Origin: Gracilariopsis chorda | Taxonomy: Eukaryota > Rhodophyta > Florideophyceae > Gracilariales > Gracilariaceae | Assembly (NCBI GenBank): GCA_003194525.1 | Contig: NBIV01000190.1 | Coordinates: 62,001 to 126,000 of the forward strand | Direction of reading: 5' to 3' | DNA: 64,000 nucleotides | Notes under the pieces: generated by a model | What the model saw: the letters and a program-made list of their open reading frames with translations, nothing else | Databases searched by the model: none | What the model was told of the DNA's origin: nothing | Made by a program: the position numbers and the translations under genes | Shown: in pieces, positions 55,089-64,000 of the stretch | How positions within the stretch are numbered: the stretch's first letter is position 1 | Layout: every line of letters begins with the position of its first letter

Positions 55089-57748
55089 ACCTTATGACCA
55101 AAACGTAACACGGAACTGTTGAGTAAACTGAACTCACTCGTCTTTGTCCTTGATCTATTTACACAATCCGAGTAAGAACGAGTCTCTTATTCGCAAACGA
55201 TTTAAACCGTTTCATTCCTCCATACACCCCGTCTCGGAGTAACTCATCAGCCCAAATTTCAATAAAGCTCGAATGTTTTGGTATTGTTATGCTTGCTGTT
55301 GATAACAATAATTCATGATGTACTGCTCAAACACGTACCTACAAAGGATTCACATTCTTCAATACACTACGTTTCAGAGAAATCTTCCTTTCCCGAAATC
55401 GCACGATAAGAAGAAAGCATTCGGAACTGACTGATGAACTGGCACAGTGCACACCAAAAGCAACCTTCTTGTCCCAAATTGTACAGGTTTCCCAAACAAA
55501 ACATTTGAAACTAGCGAGTGGTTTAAGGAAACGTGGAACAGCATGCGAATGCAAGTCAATCTGAAGCTTTTCCTATTTCGCAGTAAAACTCTGACTTATG
55601 GTGGTCCTTGTGCGATGGCATATCTTGAGTGCTTTTAAGACCCTGGAGCAGCAAAAGTTTAAAGTGGTAGCTTGGACAGAGTGGCAGGAGGCTTCGTGTC
55701 TGTCGTCGGAGGCGCTCTCGCATCATTGCAGAGATGCCCCTGTAGGCTAAAACCCCTATAAATCTAAGACCAGGGCCCAAAGGGGTGCTACTGGGTCAGG
55801 GAGATCTGTTTTCACAAGCGAAAAGTGTCTTACCATCTTCTTTTCAAGAAGCTTACATGTTAAAAAGCTGTTTATCACCCCCAAAACTGCACTGATTACA
55901 TACCCTAGAGAGATCAGCTGGGCATGGTCGCTCACGAAAAAAGAGCCCTCGGGTCTCTAATACCATGCGTCGACCCGATTAGAGCCTGTACTTATCTTTT
56001 GTTATCTTTGTCATACCAGACTCTGAGGGACCTCGTCGCCCGAAGCTGCACATAAGGTCAGTCATACTGCGCAGTCCTCCACTCTTAGACGCCCATCCAA
56101 GGGACGATTGGAGTCGTCGGTAGTATCAACCAATGACGAAGAGAAAAGTATGCAGTCCTGTCTAAGGCTGTGGCATGGAGGAGGAGGGGTTCTGGTAAGG
56201 GTTATACATTGGCATGTATTGCTGTCCACTGAAGAGTCTAAACTCCCACTTCACTGAACTTCGGTTTAGATTTTGCTCCACACCGCCAAAATGTCAAGAC
56301 TTCTGCGGTTGTAGATATGCCCTTAGAATAATAGCTCTCACATATCCCATCAACCTCCAAACTTCTCGCCAGTCATCTCTAAAGAAAGCTTTCAGTAACC
56401 GTCTTGTCTTCTGTTTGCAACTCTGGCACCTCCGGATTGCGTTATCGTATTACAGATTGGTTCTTCCTGGAATATAGGCCGCGATGCTTCGATATTGGTA
56501 ATTGCGGGTGGCCACGCAATACAGCGTATGCAGGTATAATAAGGATACGTTTGCGTACCGAAACTAGATCTTCCACAAGGGGAGCCCCTGCGTTAGGCCA
56601 GCCCCGGGCACCATTTAAGTAAATGCTTCTTGTTCAACATCCAGAAACAAACCAAGGAGAAAAAGGAACAAATGAGCTCTTTGGGTGTGCCCTTTTGTTT
56701 TGGCCCTGTTTTCCAGACCAACGCTTTGTTGCGCACGGTGGGACTTCGCTGCTTAGGCGCTGATAAATTATCCTTGAGCATTACCTAAATGAGAGCTGTA
56801 AGAGATAGACAATATCAGCTGAGCAACTTGAAACAACGAAGATGACATAAACAAGGCAACACGCCCAGTTCCAAAATCTATATTTAGATTTGATAATAAT
56901 TGCAAGGTCTTCTCTTTCTTTCTTTTCTTTCTTTCCTATGGGCACACAATCCTGGCGCAAGTTCCGTAAAAACCCTGTATAACCATTCAGATCCTTGTAC
57001 GGGCGGGCCCGTTTTCTTCCATCATCCACGCAGTGCTGAGATGCTGCGTGAGGTAAGACTTCCGCCTCAGTTTCCGAGGGAAAGTCCTGACCCTTCCGGG
57101 AAGTTCAGGGAAAGGCTGGCAAGATCTTCCGGGAAGCGCGTGCGTCGTGCCTACCGTTTCGCACAGCTTAGCGGGGGCCTTTTAGGGGCAGTGCCACCCA
57201 GGTCGCTTGGGGCCGTCGGTCTGCCGACTGCCTGGTCGCTTTTAGAGACATCCCGGGTCAAGGTCTTCTCGTTTCCCACTTATCGACATCCACTTTTTAA
57301 TTGCGAAGAGTCGAACGTTCACAATATATACAACGGTTTAAGAATGTTGAAGTAGTTACAAATCATAGTCTCTGATTAATGTGAAGGTATCTAGCCTCTT
57401 TTCAACATCTCATTTCACATGTCACTCGACTCAAAACAACGAATAATTGCTAGTTACACCCTTGCGAGCTCGATCAAGGGAGAACAGGCCTTTTCAGAGT
57501 TGGTGGTTTCAATATTCCTTCGCCATTGGGCGATAAATATCTTACTACAAGGGTCATCTCTTGTTTTTAAAGGTAGCAATCTAACCCTTAGCAGCAACTG
57601 CTTTGCTGTGATTTTGTCAATGCATCTGTACTCGTTTAATCCGTAAGATATGGTTCCTCCCTTATCTTTGCAAGTCGATATCTACATATCTCCGGAAACG
57701 GAGAATTGACATCGAGATTTTTGAGCTTCAAGCGTCCTCCCTCGCCGA
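55089..57748. other. Intergenic, 2.6 kb, nothing recognised
   Basis: I find no gene with domain or start support. A GC-rich patch lies at 56990-57260 with an open frame (from about 56900) that lacks an ATG and resembles nothing known. No repeat pair or RNA gene recognised. Confidence 0.4.
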
Positions 57749-57755
57749 TATAAAT
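57749..57755 (+). promoter_or_regulatory. TATA box of the six-repeat Cys protein gene
   Basis: TATAAAT lies about 116-122 bases before the ATG at 57871, a spacing similar to the malectin gene. A pyrimidine/CA-rich leader follows. Confidence 0.4.
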
Positions 57756-57870
57756 TCTACCGACTCGTTCTCGACTTCAGCTCCCACCAGAATCATGATT
57801 CCAATCAAGCACTACCCCCATATGATTGAATTCTGAACAACTGGCTTCCGTTTCCACAGCTCATTTAGAA

Positions 57871-58899
57871 ATGCTCTTCTTCATTATCCTTGCATTCCTT
57901 CTTGGTTCTTTTTCACACCTTACATCAGGCACTCCTCCCCAAAACATTGACCCTTCCTCCAAATCTCTCCTTCTTATATCTTCTCTCAGAACTCATGTGG
58001 CTCATGAGTTGTTCCTCAAAGCTCATTTACGTGGCTCACAGGCTACGGTCAGTACGTTCATGAAGAATCCCACACCTGAGTCTAAGAGCTTCAGACCCGT
58101 CAACCACCGGTTAGCTTCTGTTTCTGGCAACAACCTGAAACTGACATCTGGTGCACCATCTTCGGAGGAATCGCTTGAATTTCCTACCAGCACTCGCCTG
58201 GGTTTGAATGGAGATTCTTGTACCTCAAATGGAGAATGTGCGGGAGACCGTTCCTGTATTCAAACTGATGCAAACGGTACAAGTGTATCGTGTAATGGTG
58301 ATAATTGGTTATGCCTGACAGCAAACATTACATGCACAACAGGTGCTGATTGTGACGACGGTGAGACTTGTATCACGCTAACCTCAGGAGCCATGGCTTG
58401 TGCGTCTAATGTAGTTCTTGCGGGTGATACTTTAGATTTCCTGCCTTGCTCATCCTCAGCTGAGTGCGCCACTGGAAGGTCTTGCTTTGGAACATCCCTT
58501 ACTGCTGGTGTTCTAGATTGCTCAAGTTCTTCATGTTCTTGCGTCAATGTGCAATCGAATTGTAATACTTTTGAGGACTGCCTCGTGGGTACATCCTGTA
58601 CTCGAATCTCACCGGAAATTCCGGCGTCCTTCTGTGTTGCCAACTCTCTCATTGTCGGAAACTTTCCAAGCGGTCTTACTCAATCGAACTGCACTCTGGA
58701 TACGGACTGTGCAGCTCCACGGTCTTGTCTTCGGGTTGATGAGGCTGGAGATTTAGTACCCTGCGCAGGAGGCGATGGTTGCGCTTGTGCTGGTGGAACA
58801 AATTTATTCTGCGCATCTTCTAGATTCTGTGACTTTGGTGAGACATGCGCCCTTTTCAATGGGACTGGACTCTGCGCGGCAGTTACGAACGTTATATAA
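57871..58899 (+). CDS. Secreted protein with six C-x5-C-x5-C repeats
   Basis: From ATG at 57871 the 342-residue protein has a strong signal peptide (MLFFIILAFLLGSFSHLTSG). Residues 20-110 are Ser/Pro/Thr-rich and without Cys. Then six units follow, each opening with exactly C-x5-C-x5-C: CTSNGECAGDRSC, CTTGADCDDGETC, CSSSAECATGRSC, CNTFEDCLVGTSC, CTLDTDCAAPRSC and CASSRFCDFGETC. Each motif is followed by an acidic or polar stretch with one to three further Cys. The motif recalls short disulfide modules such as the Dickkopf N-terminal type (C..D.C..G..C), but I assign no family. N-glycosylation sequons (NGT, NIT, NCT) occur. There is no membrane segment after the signal, so it is probably extracellular. 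The frame opens 45 bases earlier without an ATG. Single exon, function unknown. Confidence 0.75.
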   Translation: MLFFIILAFLLGSFSHLTSGTPPQNIDPSSKSLLLISSLRTHVAHELFLKAHLRGSQATVSTFMKNPTPESKSFRPVNHRLASVSGNNLKLTSGAPSSEESLEFPTSTRLGLNGDSCTSNGECAGDRSCIQTDANGTSVSCNGDNWLCLTANITCTTGADCDDGETCITLTSGAMACASNVVLAGDTLDFLPCSSSAECATGRSCFGTSLTAGVLDCSSSSCSCVNVQSNCNTFEDCLVGTSCTRISPEIPASFCVANSLIVGNFPSGLTQSNCTLDTDCAAPRSCLRVDEAGDLVPCAGGDGCACAGGTNLFCASSRFCDFGETCALFNGTGLCAAVTNVI

Positions 58900-59546
58900 G
58901 GCTTTGAGTTTAGTAATTTGAGACTGGTCAGTCACATAATTCTTAGCTACACTTGTGGTGCCATGCATACATCGTTTTATTCCCTGTTTCGACATTTGAA
59001 GAACATCTGAATATTGCCATGTGACTCAAGTTTCAACAACCATCACGTTCTTGTTTTTGCCTAGCTGAATTAGACTCACAGTTAGATTCTATCGGTTCAA
59101 GCTGCTGGGTCGTATGGAATGTACCCTTTGGTGGCATCTGTGTATATCGGTTTACAAGTTTAGCGATGCCACCGTTCGTTCTGTGAGCCCACCTCGGCAT
59201 GAGCATCGTCAGAACCCAGGCGTGAGTTTCGATGAAGCCAGCCGCAACGCTGGTTGAAATCACAAGAAGCCCACACGCACCGTACAGCCTTTTTCAAATG
59301 CTACGGAACGCACCACCGCGAGATACGGGACTTCCGCCATTGTTATATTTGTATAAGATGCGTCCAGAATTACAATCGCAACTTTTTGTAAAGCACCGAG
59401 TAAACTGTAGCAAGATACAACTACCGAAGGTACAGTTTATATACCAAACGATTGCATCTCGTCGTAACAACAATACGTAACACTCTCATCTGCCTCTCAA
59501 CGCAAATCCAATCAATTAGTATGAGCTTCTGACAAATGTGTGGTGT

Positions 59547-59601
59547 GTGTTCTGTACGAGATGCTGTTCATCGCCGATGAACAGCATCTTGTACGGAACA
59601 C
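59547..59601. repeat. 55-bp palindrome with 27-bp arms
   Basis: Arm 59547-59573 (GTGTTCTGTACGAGATGCTG...) pairs with 59575-59601 with two mismatches around a single central base. No coding sequence covers it. Confidence 0.88.
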
Positions 59602-60143
59602 TGTGTCGCTATCCGGCACCGACGAGATCCATCCTTGGTAGTACCAAGTTGGTACGTGACACGAGAACGACAAGAACATGACTTAAGAGTAGCGATGTAT
59701 GACACTGACCCGTTCGATGTGCTTTTCTCTTACAGGCATCATGTGGTACCGTCACTGTACGTGCGGTACCATCGGCGTAGATATTTTCTGCGCCGCCGCC
59801 CAACAGTGGACAACCTCTCGAGAGAGAGGCCGTTGGCGTTTAATCTCCGCCGCGCGCCAGTCTGCTTCAGGCTTTAGTTTTATACCTCGACCGCCGGCCC
59901 CTCGATGCCTCCCGTCCCCCGGGGCATCAAACTCACCCGATCACCCACAACAGGCCGACTCACCGAGCCTTTCGTAAATTTCACACAACCACCGCCGTTT
60001 TCCTTTCGTCTCGCTGAGCCCAAAGTCCAAACGCGCACCCGTCCAACCCCGGGCGACCACACATCACCTGCACAAATTTTGGGTGTTCGGATTTGGAGAA
60101 TACCAATCGACGTGAAACCGAAGCAGCATCAACAGGGATGGAA

Positions 60144-60576
60144 CGCAATCGATTGGATTGCAATCCGCGATTGCTGGCTGGCCAAACGATTGCAATCTGA
60201 GGGGTTGAATTTCAGCAATCGCCCACTCAGATTGCATGAGATTGGTGAAAGTTCTTCGGATTGTAGAAGCCATCAGAGACAATACGTAATGTATCTGAAC
60301 GTTTGAGGCAGTACTGTTCTTATGTGTTAACAAGCGCTTTTAAAACGTTAAGCTAGTTCATGAGGCGATGGGTTTGTTACAATCGGTCACTAACAAATCC
60401 AATTGATACCGAGAACCGTGATTGCGATTCGCTTGTAGTTCAAAGATTGCAACGGGATTGCTTTGCAGAATAAAGATTGCAACACGATTGCCAATTGGTA
60501 AAAGAAATTGTAATCTGATTGCGGATTGATCGCCAGATTGCAATCGCTGCAAAGATTGCCGGTTGGGATTGCAATC
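60144..60576. repeat. Cluster of GATTGC / GCAATC motifs
   Basis: At least 13 copies of GATTGC and about six of its complement GCAATC, several joined as the palindrome GATTGCAATC, fall in two blocks (about 60144-60245 and 60410-60576). Spacing is irregular, so this is not a simple tandem array. Confidence 0.85.
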
Positions 60577-62205
60577 CTGTACCCCTGAGTTTGGTTCCAC
60601 ACCTGAGCATCAAAACGAGAAACACTCGGCGCTCTGTGTTTAGAAATACGGCGATGTTGTACTCGCGCTCCTGGGCGGTGATGCGAATGAATGGAGACAA
60701 TCCAGGCGTCTCCCATTTCCGAAAGTTCTGCACTTCTCACCCACCTGCTAGAGTAGCAAAGCGAACAGCACCATCTAACCAATATGGCTTACTCTGACTA
60801 CGATGCGGGCGCATTCGGCAAACTGCCACATCTTACCGTAAGTTTCTCCCATGCAGGGACAAACATAGAATAGCGAAAACGCAGACAGAGGGACTGACTG
60901 TTTGTGATCCCGTTACGGGCTTCGCAGACATTTGGTGATGGGGATGGGCTTTTTGGTTCAAATCGGGAATGTGGAAGACATCTCCCGCGTGCCACCCGGC
61001 ACGCAGTACTGCGCTACAGTATCAAAGATCAGCGCGGGGCCAGTGCTGCAGCGCGAGAAAATCAGAGGCACGAAGAAGACGGGCACCACAAGTGGAGAAG
61101 GCCCGCGCGAGGATATAGGGCGTCATGCGTTGGTGAGAACAGAAAAGAACGGTTCCCTGCACAACGAGATCATCAGGAGCATCATCGGAGTTATGGGGCA
61201 TCAAAGATGTCGTAGCCCATCTGGAATCACGATGCTAAATCGCTTTGCGCTGGATACTGTTGTAGTGAGGGACCACTGCAAGGTACTGGCGAGTCCCGCT
61301 CAGGGCACATGCAGTTCCGTCCGTCGAGGTGTGCCGACCTTCCGAAAAGGCTATAAAACACTAAAGTTACGCCGGATGAGGAAGCCAAATGGAGATGCGA
61401 TTGGGTCTATTAGGCGAATTTAGATGTCGAATAGATAATTAGCATTCTATTTGTAGAAAGCGAATACTGTTGCCTTGGAATTAGGGGCATATGGTAACCA
61501 CACACACACATCGGAGTTATGCAGCACAGCTTGGGGGCATCTTGCCGATGAACGAAAGTGCTCAGGAGAACGCTTGCCAGAGCTGTGCGCGTGGACTACG
61601 TGGACACTTCGGGACTGTACAGCAAGGTTGTTTTTGGGGGTCTGGTGAATCTACGCCGTGTAGCATATGTAGCAGAAACAGCCAATCACAGGCCGATAAC
61701 CCCAAAATATCTGGGGGAGAGTGCGCTCAAAACCTCGACTTTTTTGAGGTGCAGCAATCCGGCCAATAGGAGCCCGATAACCTCAAATCATCATTGTATC
61801 TCTCTCAGCAAGCGCATAAATCACAGCAATGACAACCATTCATCGCCCTTTCAGCACCTACCCATTGCATTCTGCACCGTGTACTGCATAGCAAAAATGG
61901 CGCCATCTCCCATTCAAAATGGCCAAGTGCTCACTGCCCCAATGCCAGACAGGCTCCTGCACCCTTCCCCCGACCTTTCATCGTCGGCCTCTTCGTGAAG
62001 TCTGAATCAAACCACAACATTCAGTAGACAGGGTTATGTAGCCCTCATCGTTCGCTCCTTCTTCTGCTTTCGGCATTACCTTGCTGCGCTGAATCTGAAA
62101 GCACGCAGATTTGTCTGACAAAGCCGTAGACGGAATCAGATGTGGCTGGCGCAGTGCGTGTTCTTGACAGCCTACTTCTTGCGTCGGCAGCGAAACTTAT
62201 CATGT

Positions 62206-64000
62206 TTACTGATTTCTCATAATCGGTTCAACTTTTTGTATGGCTGAATTGATAGCGCCATCAATGTCTGATCTGGTTGTAGCAGGAAGAGAATTCGATC
62301 TTTGTCTTCTTGAATTTGATCTTTTGCGGTGTCCTCTCATGTTTTCGTTGAAACCACGACGTCGTTTCCGTGATCTTCCGTGCCCGCTGTTTGGGTTACG
62401 AACCAATGCAGCTTCAAATGTTGGCTGGGACCCTAGCAGTTCTACTATTCGCGGACTTGGAAGAGATGCTGGCGTTTGCACGTGCAATGCTTGTCCGGAG
62501 TTCAAGGATTGCAACCCTGTTTGTAAAAAGTTCTTCAAGCCGTCTAATGCGAGAGGGCCCTGCGTCCATGCCAATCTATGCATTTGAGTACACAAACCCG
62601 TACAATTAGCATAGGAAAAGAAGAAAGAGAGCTCGGAATTGTTACCTTCTATGGCATCTGCTTGCAATTCGTGACCTCCGTATCTACTTTTCCCTGGGTT
62701 TGTTTCATTGGACTCTCGACCTCCTCTATTGTCCATGCTTTCCCCCCGATTGCCAACCACAGCACGAAGCGAACCAATATTTTGCAGTGTCCAAGATGCA
62801 GGATCAGCTTTCCAGTAAGGATGCAAGAGCTCTTCCAGGGGAAATCGAGGACCGACAATGTCCAAAAATGCAGGTGTTCTGCTCACTTCTTCTGCATACA
62901 CAGTCGAAACTCTTACCATATGCGCACAAGGAAATCCGCGTGATACTTGCCTTAGACATGTGCAGAACCCTTTACTAACGCTTCTTGTATGTTGTCCTGT
63001 CCGTGTTCTACAGACGTAAACAAGAAACCCGAGTGGTGGTCTGGGTGTATTACTCTGAAGGGTTGTACACGATGAAACGACAAAGGCTGCTACTTGTGTA
63101 TCAGGGGTGTCATCCAATCCCAGCATCGAGCGACGGGTACTGGTGATCGCATGTCCATCGGTGATGTAAGACCTGTCCACACGATAGTGGGCAGACCTCA
63201 CTACACTTATGCGGATGAAATGGTCCAGGCAATACGCAGTATAATTCTGACACATTTCCCACAGTGGCTTTGCCGGAATTCCAAGCGATGAAGACGATAA
63301 CTGTCGCAATATTGGTCGTTTTCTGTGTGAAATATGAGCAGACATGGCCCTTCGGCGTTTTGTGAGCTCCAACATTACCTTTGGTACATCAAAAATCGGG
63401 ACGCCTGGTCGGAGTATGTATTGCCGAAACATTGAGTTAGCAGACTCCGAACTTCCTGTACCTTGAAACAAGAACTGCATCGGCATGTACAGAGTCTTGT
63501 ACACCCTTATAAGCATTGACGGATTATGGCGATATAAAAAGTCGTACCAGCGGGGAAGGGGCATATTGAAAGCATGGAAGTATTTCTGTTCGAACTGCTC
63601 GCGTCTGCTATGGAATTCCTCAATCGTATTTGAACGGCGCATTACGTGCAGATCAGTGCTCATCTCCTTATTCCAGGGCAACCTCTGTATCTTCTGGCAC
63701 CACGAAGAGACGTTCTTGATTTGATTCTTGTTGAGGTGCCAATCATCTAAAGCAAGAAAGCTATTTGGCATAACCTTCCTGACAGCGGCAATGAGAGCCG
63801 CATTCTGATCAACGAAAACCATACCAGGTGACACGGGAACCACGGACATGAACTTTTGTAGCATCCAAGTAAAGCTTTCTTCAGTTTCGGATGGTACAAA
63901 CCCCATAAAGAATGTGCGTACCTGACCAGAACTAGTCCTTCCGTTGATGGAGAAAAGAGGGAAGCTAAACCGGTTAGCGATTGCCTTACAATCAATCGAA
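62206..64000 (-). CDS. MULE-type transposase with SWIM zinc finger (5' end beyond window)
   Basis: The frame is open from the window edge to the stop at 62206 (about 597 codons visible); the true start lies outside. It is a Mutator-like DNA transposase of the MULE/FAR1 type. The DDE triad is visible: Asp in IDCKAIANRF (near 63992), Asp in MVFVDQNAA (near 63810) with DDWHLNKN after it, and Glu in GSSESANSMF (near 63446). A SWIM zinc finger C-x-C-x9-C-x-H (CTC...CAH, about 62964-62920) follows. The C-terminus is strongly basic (SRKRRR, GHRKRSNSRR), a likely nuclear signal. All catalytic residues are present and I see no break, so it could be active or a domesticated host regulator. Terminal inverted repeats are not identifiable in the window. 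Confidence 0.85.
   Translation of the reverse strand, partial: SIDCKAIANRFSFPLFSINGRTSSGQVRTFFMGFVPSETEESFTWMLQKFMSVVPVSPGMVFVDQNAALIAAVRKVMPNSFLALDDWHLNKNQIKNVSSWCQKIQRLPWNKEMSTDLHVMRRSNTIEEFHSRREQFEQKYFHAFNMPLPRWYDFLYRHNPSMLIRVYKTLYMPMQFLFQGTGSSESANSMFRQYILRPGVPIFDVPKVMLELTKRRRAMSAHISHRKRPILRQLSSSSLGIPAKPLWEMCQNYTAYCLDHFIRISVVRSAHYRVDRSYITDGHAITSTRRSMLGLDDTPDTQVAAFVVSSCTTLQSNTPRPPLGFLVYVCRTRTGQHTRSVSKGFCTCLRQVSRGFPCAHMVRVSTVYAEEVSRTPAFLDIVGPRFPLEELLHPYWKADPASWTLQNIGSLRAVVGNRGESMDNRGGRESNETNPGKSRYGGHELQADAIEGNNSELSFFFSYANCTGLCTQMHRLAWTQGPLALDGLKNFLQTGLQSLNSGQALHVQTPASLPSPRIVELLGSQPTFEAALVRNPNSGHGRSRKRRRGFNENMRGHRKRSNSRRQRSNSLPATTRSDIDGAINSAIQKVEPIMRNQ

Larger units (their letters stand above)
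58900..62205. other. Intergenic, 3.3 kb, with a hairpin and a short-motif cluster
   Basis: No gene is well supported. It contains the 55-bp palindrome at 59547-59601, the GATTGC cluster at 60144-60576 and a weakly possible spliced gene around 60783-61423 (see findings). Confidence 0.4.

Noticed and set aside
56900-57355. 151-codon open frame
   Set aside because: No ATG near the start, no domain, lies in a GC-rich patch.
59905-60306. 133-codon Pro/Arg-rich frame
   Set aside because: Low complexity and runs into the GATTGC cluster; no promoter or domain support.
1-64000. tRNA and rRNA genes
   Set aside because: I looked for T-loop (GGTTCGAATCC-like) and rRNA landmarks and found none; only primer-binding-like sites after LTRs.

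Overview
The window looks like nuclear DNA of a eukaryote with compact, mostly intronless genes and many retrotransposons. The mix of Ty3/gypsy, Ty1/copia and DIRS-like elements, single-exon host genes, and secreted Cys-rich and malectin-like proteins fits a multicellular red alga (florideophyte, Chondrus- or Gracilaria-like). That assignment is inference; no marker gene or rRNA is present to prove it.

Layout. About 0.4-45.2 kb is almost wholly retroelement. G1 (421-5789) is a Ty3/gypsy copy with LTRs and a 5-bp target duplication (GGTAT). G2 (6714-12005) is a second, different Ty3/gypsy copy with an integrase chromodomain-like tail and target duplication AACGC; it landed in an older reverse-oriented remnant of the G1 lineage (G3, to about 13.2 kb). 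G4 (about 13.5-15.2 kb) is a gag-protease fragment of a fourth gypsy type. C1 (15892 to about 32997) is an old copia copy on the + strand, split in its RNase H by gypsy element D (21660-32106). D's 3' LTR is itself split by a 933-bp insert (30787-31719, target duplication AAGGC). E (33406-39379, - strand) is a much younger relative of C1 with nearly identical 374-bp LTRs and target duplication AGAGT. C1 and E share an extra ORF with two C2H2 zinc fingers upstream of gag. A GC-rich DIRS-like element (40804-45152, - strand) carries a gag-like protein, RT-RNase H and a tyrosine recombinase between 222-bp direct repeats.

From 46.5 kb on, host genes appear: a PepV-like M20 dipeptidase (46500-48314, +), a LINE RT fragment, a flavin monooxygenase (49828-51462, -) with a possible tiny two-exon gene diverging from its promoter, a secreted GCC2/GCC3-type Cys-rich protein (51954-53069, -), a secreted malectin-domain protein (54531-55088, +) and a secreted protein with six C-x5-C-x5-C repeats (57871-58899, +). 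The right end holds most of a MULE-type DNA transposase with SWIM zinc finger (62206 to the window edge, -).

The host genes are not an operon and no joint pathway is evident, though three are secreted, two of them Cys-rich. The strongest candidates for something new are the zinc-finger ORF of the copia family, the DIRS-like element with terminal direct repeats and long overlapping frames, the six-repeat Cys protein, and a dense GATTGC motif cluster near 60.1-60.6 kb.
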